In this document: positions 42,203-42,766 of the stretch, in pieces
Position numbering within the stretch: the stretch's first letter is position 1
Layout of the letters: each line of letters begins with the position of its first letter
NCBI GenBank assembly: GCA_003644405.1
Contig: QNCE01000003.1
Location: forward strand, 1-42,766
Length of the DNA: 42,766 bases
From: Candidatus Omnitrophota bacterium
Lineage (GTDB): Bacteria > Omnitrophota > Gorgyraeia > Duberdicusellales > 4484-171
Direction: 5' to 3'
Made by a program: the position numbers and the translations under genes
Notes under the pieces: model-generated
What the model saw: only the letters and a program-made list of their open reading frames with translations
What the model was told of the DNA's origin: nothing
Databases searched by the model: none

Positions 42203-42766
42203 CTTTTCTCTAGGTATTCAGACGCCTTCCTTCTTGCCCAATTATCCCAAAAAATAATATCTTCCAGAGAAGAAACTTTTCTAGAAGGATAGTTAGAAAA
42301 CATATATTCTATTACTTTATATAGGGATAAAAAGTTTACTTTCCCTTTTAAAAAATAATCTATCCCTACTTCGTCAGCAGCATTTATCACTATCAGAGAA
42401 TTATCATTTCTAATTGCTGCTTCTAAAACTAACTTTAGAAGGGGAAACCTAGCATAATCAAGTTTATAGAAAGTCAAAATCATCTTATCTTCAATTTTAA
42501 AGTAGGGAATATTTTTTAAAAGAGGAATGCGTTCAGGATAATAGAGAGCGTAACCAATAGGAAGACGCATATCAGGGAAGTAGAAACATAAGAAACTAAA
42601 CCCATCTTTTAACTCTATAAAGCTATGAATTTTAGATTCTCTGTGGATAACTATATCTATCAAGTCGTAAGGGATACTAAAAAATTCATGAGTCTCTATA
42701 ACCTCAAAGCCTTTATTTACTAAAGTAGCACTATCTATAGTAATACGTCTACCCATCTGCCAGGTA
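42193..42766 (-). CDS. dxr: 1-deoxy-D-xylulose 5-phosphate reductoisomerase, partial
   Basis: The C-terminal 190 or so residues of DXR; the gene continues past the right edge and the frame is open to base 42766. The visible part starts in TWQMGRRITIDSATLVNKGFE (given as the family's TWxMG...DSATLxNKG block), which binds substrate and metal, and continues with HRESKIHS, FPDMRLPIGYAL, the LKLVLEAA helix, and NAADEVGIDYFL. All match DXR order. It catalyses the second step of the MEP pathway. With rseP and ispG immediately downstream it forms the common dxr–rseP–ispG group. Confidence 0.95.
   Translation of the reverse strand, partial: TWQMGRRITIDSATLVNKGFEVIETHEFFSIPYDLIDIVIHRESKIHSFIELKDGFSFLCFYFPDMRLPIGYALYYPERIPLLKNIPYFKIEDKMILTFYKLDYARFPLLKLVLEAAIRNDNSLIVINAADEVGIDYFLKGKVNFLSLYKVIEYMFSNYPSRKVSSLEDIIFWDNWARRKASEYLEKRCC

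Overview
The window looks like a chromosomal core region of an AT-rich, Gram-negative-type bacterium. The diderm inference rests on an outer-membrane porin with a signal peptide and a terminal Phe, and on two lipoproteins. The gene set and order (ruvB–DUF2905–tgt, glyS–ppdK, phoH–HD phosphohydrolase–ybeY, small porin with an N-terminal signal) resemble uncultured lineages such as Omnitrophota or relatives. That placement is inference from memory of gene content, not a phylogeny. I see no rRNA, CRISPR array, insertion sequence, phage gene or transfer signature.

Every gene is on the minus strand, so transcription runs from high to low coordinates. From the right edge (dxr, cut) to apt at 3154 there are 39 genes in about 39.6 kb with no gap longer than 38 bases and many ATGA or longer overlaps. 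In transcription order: isoprenoid and membrane proteolysis (dxr, rseP, ispG); translation and transcription (proS, rimP, nusA, infB, trpS); chromosome and tRNA/rRNA functions (scpA, ruvB, DUF2905, tgt, trmD, rplS, rnhB, yraN); one-carbon folate metabolism (fchA, folD, metF, a flavoprotein); GMP synthesis (guaB3-type IMP dehydrogenase, guaA); replication and translation (dnaE, HU, hisS, aspS); a LysM lipoprotein; phoH, an HD phosphohydrolase, ybeY, recO, queF, polX, apbE, panB, glyS, ppdK, a sigma-70 factor and apt. A tRNA-Arg(CCU) follows apt.

The left end has a different layout. A single porin gene has its own promoter, a long structured leader and a strong intrinsic terminator. Immediately beyond the terminator a second promoter drives a small unit: DUF4870 membrane protein, LOG-family protein and a cut zinc-ribbon protein.

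The most interesting signals are inside familiar-looking genes. (1) In the fchA–folD–metF–flavoprotein block, FolD has lost three key active-site residues while a separate cyclohydrolase (FchA) sits beside it. The flavoprotein after MetF keeps its FAD motif but has a degenerate second nucleotide-binding motif. Together they suggest a rewired methylene/methyl-folate branch. (2) RseP carries three diverged copies of a small Trp-containing module, two inside its PDZ region and one as a C-terminal tail. (3) AspRS lacks the GAD insertion and ProRS lacks the INS editing insertion, the latter replaced by a short four-Cys ribbon. (4) The porin mRNA leader contains a long inverted repeat enclosing two Shine-Dalgarno-like sequences and a possible seven-codon leader peptide. 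Coordinates of starts were chosen from overlaps and ribosome-binding sites where visible.
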